Assembly: GCF_014202225.1 (NCBI RefSeq) | Contig: NZ_JACHGE010000001.1 | Span: forward strand, 105,320 to 169,319 | DNA: 64,000 nt | From: Algibacter amylolyticus | Lineage (GTDB): Bacteria; Bacteroidota; Bacteroidia; Flavobacteriales; Flavobacteriaceae | Direction: 5' to 3' | Shown here: piece by piece, positions 60,821-64,000 of the stretch | How the letters are laid out: each line of letters begins with the position of its first letter | Numbering within the stretch: the stretch's first letter is position 1 | Translations under genes and position numbers: made by a program | Notes under the pieces: generated by a model | The model's database searches: none | What the model saw: only the letters and a program-made list of their open reading frames with translations | What the model was told of the DNA's origin: nothing

Positions 60821-61807
60821 TTATTTCTTTATGTGTTCTTTAAACTCTTTATGATCACTTTTATTTAATTCTTCTTCTGATAAAGATTTAAAATAATCAT
60901 AAGTTATTTTCATGCCTTCAGCTCTATTAACTTTGGGCTCCCAATTTAGTATTTTTTTTGCTAATGTAATATCTGGTTGTCTTTGTAATGGATCATCTTG
61001 AGGTAATTCTTTATAAACTATCTTTTGATGTGTGCCCGTTAGCTTAATAATTTCTTCTGCAAAGTCCTTTATTGTAATTTCATAAGGGTTTCCAATATTA
61101 ACTGGATTTGAATAATCGCTTAATAATAATCTATATATACCTTCTACTTGATCATCTACATAACAAAAAGATCGTGTTTGAGACCCATCTCCAAAAACGG
61201 TTAAATCTTCACCTCTTAAAGCTTGACCAATAAAGGCAGGTATTACTCTACCATCATTAAGTCGCATTCGAGGTCCATAGGTATTAAAAATCCTAACAAT
61301 TCGGGTTTCTAAACCATGAAATCTATGGTAAGCCATAGTTATAGACTCTTGAAAACGCTTAGCCTCGTCATAAACACCACGCGGTCCAATTGTATTTACA
61401 TTGCCGTAATAATCTTCTGTTTGAGGATGTACCAATGGGTCTCCATAAACTTCGGATGTTGAAGCAATAAGCATTCTAGCATTTTTAGCCTTAGCTAAAC
61501 CAAGCAAATTATGTGTTCCTAGAGCACCTACTTTTAAAGTTTGAATAGGTATTTTCAAGTAGTCAATAGGGCTGGCAGGTGATGCAAAGTGTAAAATATA
61601 ATCTAGCTTACCTCTAATTTCTATAAAATTAGTAACATCGTGTGCTACAAATTCAAAATGTTCTAGCCCCATTAAATGTTCTATGTTTTTTTTATCTCCA
61701 GTGATAAAATTATCCATAGCTACAACATGATAGCCTTCTTTTATAAATCTATCACATAAGTGAGAACCTAGAAAACCTGCAGCGCCTGTTATTAAAACTT
61801 TTTTCAT
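60821..61807 (-). CDS. uxs: UDP-glucuronate decarboxylase (UDP-xylose synthase)
   Basis: The 328-residue short-chain dehydrogenase/reductase has the NAD motif [10 protein letters not shown], the catalytic Tyr146 and Lys150 (YDEAK), the Ser/Glu of STSEVYGDP (about 116-124) and the [10 protein letters not shown] segment typical of UDP-glucuronate decarboxylases. It makes UDP-xylose from UDP-glucuronate. It lies two bases behind ugd, which produces that substrate, so the pair builds UDP-xylose. A bare UDP-4-keto-xylose synthase (ArnA-like) is less likely given the neighbour and motif set. Confidence 0.93.
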   Translation of the reverse strand: MKKVLITGAAGFLGSHLCDRFIKEGYHVVAMDNFITGDKKNIEHLMGLEHFEFVAHDVTNFIEIRGKLDYILHFASPASPIDYLKIPIQTLKVGALGTHNLLGLAKAKNARMLIASTSEVYGDPLVHPQTEDYYGNVNTIGPRGVYDEAKRFQESITMAYHRFHGLETRIVRIFNTYGPRMRLNDGRVIPAFIGQALRGEDLTVFGDGSQTRSFCYVDDQVEGIYRLLLSDYSNPVNIGNPYEITIKDFAEEIIKLTGTHQKIVYKELPQDDPLQRQPDITLAKKILNWEPKVNRAEGMKITYDYFKSLSEEELNKSDHKEFKEHIKK

Positions 61808-61809
61808 AA

Positions 61810-63213
61810 CTACTTACTACCACTTCCAATTTTATAATAGACAAAACCGATAGATTCCATTGCTTCTTTATTCAAAACACCTCTACCATCAAAAACAAAG
61901 GCAGGTTTTTGCATGTTTGCATATATTTTTTTCCAGTCATAATCTTTAAATTCATCCCATTCAGTTAAAACTGCAACGGCATGTACGTTATCACAAGCTT
62001 GATAAGGATTGGTCATTACTTTTAGAAGGCTTCTATTTTCTTCTTCAGATCTTGTATTCAAATAATCCAAATCGGCATAAATTCTTTCTTCAATCACTTT
62101 AGGATCGTATACAGAAATTAAAGCTTGCTCGTTTAAAAGATTATCGGCCACCTTAATAGCAGGAGACTCTCTAGTATCGTTTGTATCCTTTTTAAATGCC
62201 CAACCAAGAAATGCAATATTTTTACCAGAAACAGTGTTATACAATGTTTTAACAATGTTATCAGAAAAACGATTTTTTTGATGCTCATTTATCAATATTA
62301 CTTGTTCCCAATAATCTGCAGCTTCATTTAAGCCATAGCTTTTAGCTATATAAACTAAATTTAAAATGTCTTTTTGGAAACATGAACCACCAAAACCAAC
62401 CGAGGCGTTTAAAAACTTCGGACCTATTCGGCTATCCATACCAATAGCTTTAGATACTTCTTGAACATCTGCTCCTGTTTCTTCGCATATTTCTGACATA
62501 GCGTTTATTGACGAAACGCGCTGAGCCAAAAAAGCATTTGCAGTTAACTTTGACAACTCGGAAGACCATAAATTTGTGGTTAAAATTTGAGCGAGAGGAA
62601 TCCAATTAGAATACACCTCGACTAAAGATTTAACGGCTTCATTTCCTTCTTTGGTTGAAGTATCTCCACCAATTAAAACACGATCAGGGTTTAATAAATC
62701 TTGTACTGCAGTACCTTCTGCTAAAAATTCTGGATTAGATAAAATTTGAAATTGCACACCATTGCCTGTGTTATCTAAAATGCTTTTTATTGCAGATGCC
62801 GTTCTTACGGGAAGCGTAGATTTTTCTACAACAATTTTATCTTGTTTGGCAACTCTTGCAATTTGTCTAGCACATAATTCTATGTATTTTAAATCGGCCG
62901 CCATACCTTTTCCCTTTCCATAGGTTTTTGTTGGCGTGTTTACAGATATAAAAATCATTTCTGCTTCATCGATAGCTTTATCTACTTCTGTTGAAAAAAA
63001 TAAATTTCTTCCTCTAGTTTCTTTTACTATTTCTGCCAAACCAGGTTCGAAAACAGGTAAATCATCAAAATTATTAGAATTCCAAGCTAAAATTCTTGCT
63101 TCGTTAATATCTACAATAGTAACTTTTATACCAGGACACTGCTTAGCAATTACAGCCATTGTAGGTCCGCCTACGTATCCTGCCCCTATGCAGCATATAT
63201 TTTTTATTTTCAT
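61810..63213 (-). CDS. ugd: UDP-glucose 6-dehydrogenase
   Basis: The 467-residue protein has the NAD motif [16 protein letters not shown], the substrate-bridging segment [11 protein letters not shown] and the catalytic Cys278 in [11 protein letters not shown], as well as the C-terminal [18 protein letters not shown]. It oxidises UDP-glucose to UDP-glucuronate in two steps. The sequence is close to the eukaryote-like long UGDH form ([11 protein letters not shown] start, [10 protein letters not shown]), and not the short bacterial form. It precedes uxs on the minus strand by two bases. Gap 63214-63348 to the next gene shows no feature. Confidence 0.95.
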   Translation of the reverse strand: MKIKNICCIGAGYVGGPTMAVIAKQCPGIKVTIVDINEARILAWNSNNFDDLPVFEPGLAEIVKETRGRNLFFSTEVDKAIDEAEMIFISVNTPTKTYGKGKGMAADLKYIELCARQIARVAKQDKIVVEKSTLPVRTASAIKSILDNTGNGVQFQILSNPEFLAEGTAVQDLLNPDRVLIGGDTSTKEGNEAVKSLVEVYSNWIPLAQILTTNLWSSELSKLTANAFLAQRVSSINAMSEICEETGADVQEVSKAIGMDSRIGPKFLNASVGFGGSCFQKDILNLVYIAKSYGLNEAADYWEQVILINEHQKNRFSDNIVKTLYNTVSGKNIAFLGWAFKKDTNDTRESPAIKVADNLLNEQALISVYDPKVIEERIYADLDYLNTRSEEENRSLLKVMTNPYQACDNVHAVAVLTEWDEFKDYDWKKIYANMQKPAFVFDGRGVLNKEAMESIGFVYYKIGSGSK

Positions 63214-63348
63214 TTCTCTAAGTTTTCAAATTCATTTTTAGTAAACTAAATTGCTACTTTAAATAGCTTTTACCATAACAAGTCTAGCTGCAAGATTATA
63301 AACAATTAAGGTAACCATCTTTAGCTAGATATTTACAATTACCACATA

Positions 63349-64000
63349 CTATTTCTTACAGAATGTTTTATAAAATTTTTCTAAATTCTTAATATTTACA
63401 TTAAGATTAAAATTAGCTTCAAAAAGCTCCAAAGATTTTTTTTCAAATTTCTCTCGAATTTTGCTGTTATCCAATAAATATGAGATCTTTTTTGCCATAA
63501 ACTCAACATCTTCATGTTCTACAACAAATCCATTATAGTTGTTTTTTACTAAATCTCTATTTCCATCACAATTTGTTACAACACAAGCTTTGGACAATGC
63601 CAAACTTTCAATAACAGAATATGGTAAGCCTTCGTAACGTGAAGTAGAAATATAAAGTTTTGATTTAGAAATTACTTCAAAAACCATATCTCTTTCCATC
63701 CATTCAATTAGCTGAACATTATTTTCTAATTTAAAATCGACTATCATTCCCTTAATAACCTCTTTATTTGGGCTATACTCTCCTACGCCTAAAATTATAA
63801 GATTAATGTCTGGTTGTGTTTCTTTTAGCTTCTTAACTACATTTATCATCATTTCTAAATTTTTTTGAAATGACGGTCGTGCTACAGTGCATATGTAGTT
63901 TTCTTTTAAATTAAAAGAAAGATCTATATTCTTTTTAGGAATTGGTAATATTGAATTATTTAATAACAACGCTTTTTCTTCTTTGTAGCCAACTTCATTA
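63349..64000 (-). CDS. Glycosyltransferase family 4, partial (5' end outside the window)
   Basis: The frame stays open to the window edge on the minus strand: upstream of residue LLLNN it reads NEVGYKEEKA. The visible C-terminal part (about 217 codons) has TVARPSFQKNLEMMINVVKKL, IILGVGEYS, and the GT4 nucleotide-sugar motif ISTSRYEGLPYSVIESLALSKACVVTNCDGNRDLV with the conserved EX7E pattern. It is a cytoplasmic retaining glycosyltransferase for the polysaccharide made by this locus. It lies 135 bases upstream of ugd on the same strand. Donor sugar unknown; UDP-xylose or UDP-glucuronate is suggested only by location. Confidence 0.88.
   Translation of the reverse strand, partial: NEVGYKEEKALLLNNSILPIPKKNIDLSFNLKENYICTVARPSFQKNLEMMINVVKKLKETQPDINLIILGVGEYSPNKEVIKGMIVDFKLENNVQLIEWMERDMVFEVISKSKLYISTSRYEGLPYSVIESLALSKACVVTNCDGNRDLVKNNYNGFVVEHEDVEFMAKKISYLLDNSKIREKFEKKSLELFEANFNLNVNIKNLEKFYKTFCKK

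Overview
The window is an AT-rich, gene-dense chromosomal segment from a member of the Flavobacteriaceae (phylum Bacteroidota); the genus cannot be fixed from the sequence. The evidence is the gene content: GldH and SprE/PorW of the gliding / type IX secretion machinery, an ATP synthase operon without atpD and atpC, a C-terminally extended RicT, DUF4292, DUF5687, DUF6427 and DUF4254 families, and promoters of the Bacteroidota type (TTG, about 19 bases, TAnnTTTG).

Layout. 1-3.75 kb: end of hemF, a DinB protein, a YchJ protein, and a convergent SF2 helicase with a membrane-inserted C-terminal part. 3.8-10.7 kb: hemB followed by a same-strand run (CNNM/CBS transporter, DNA alkyltransferase, DUF4442 thioesterase-like, serine hydrolase, PolB-like exonuclease, double-ATPase peptide ABC protein). 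10.6-19.1 kb, minus strand: 3-oxoacid CoA-transferase, PBP1A, GldH overlapping RicT, a radical SAM protein and TrhO. 19.1-28 kb: recA, a lipoprotein, an ECF sigma factor with a partner protein that has an inner-membrane helix and a C-terminal beta-barrel, PlsC, TrpS, dprA and an HU/SPOR cell-envelope protein. Between trpS and dprA lies about 1 kb holding a 34-residue membrane microprotein with its own promoter and terminator, then a decayed second copy of the trpS tail.

28.6-31.3 kb is the most accessory-looking part: a thioesterase, an 89-bp dispersed repeat, the C-terminal remnant of an IS110-family transposase, and two orphan genes (SnoaL-like lipoprotein, RDD membrane protein). Each orphan gene is bounded by its own inverted repeat with a GTTG/CAAC core, and long CAAC...GTTG palindromes reminiscent of integron attC sites separate them. 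No integrase gene is visible.

31.3-38.2 kb, minus strand: EnvC-like activator, DUF4292 lipoprotein, TPR protein, nucleotidyltransferase, GIY-YIG nuclease, dUTPase, Wzx-like flippase. 38.2-47 kb, minus strand: atpG-A-H-F-E-B preceded by two small membrane genes, a bactofilin and SprE. 47.2-55.7 kb: ABC exporter pair, PaaE-like reductase, GT9, DUF4254, Upp, DUF6427, DUF6341, PurD. 55.9-64 kb: a surface-polysaccharide locus made of two convergent arms (CapK-like ligase, WecB, GT4; and sugar transferase, Uxs, Ugd, GT4), which predicts UDP-xylose or UDP-glucuronate as a building block.

Two dispersed repeat families run through the intergenic DNA. One is a short ATTCCTGC hairpin placed directly behind stop codons. 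The other is an 80-90 bp element with ends GCGTTA/TAACGC. Both show paired base changes that keep their stems. No tRNA, rRNA, CRISPR array or intact insertion sequence was found.
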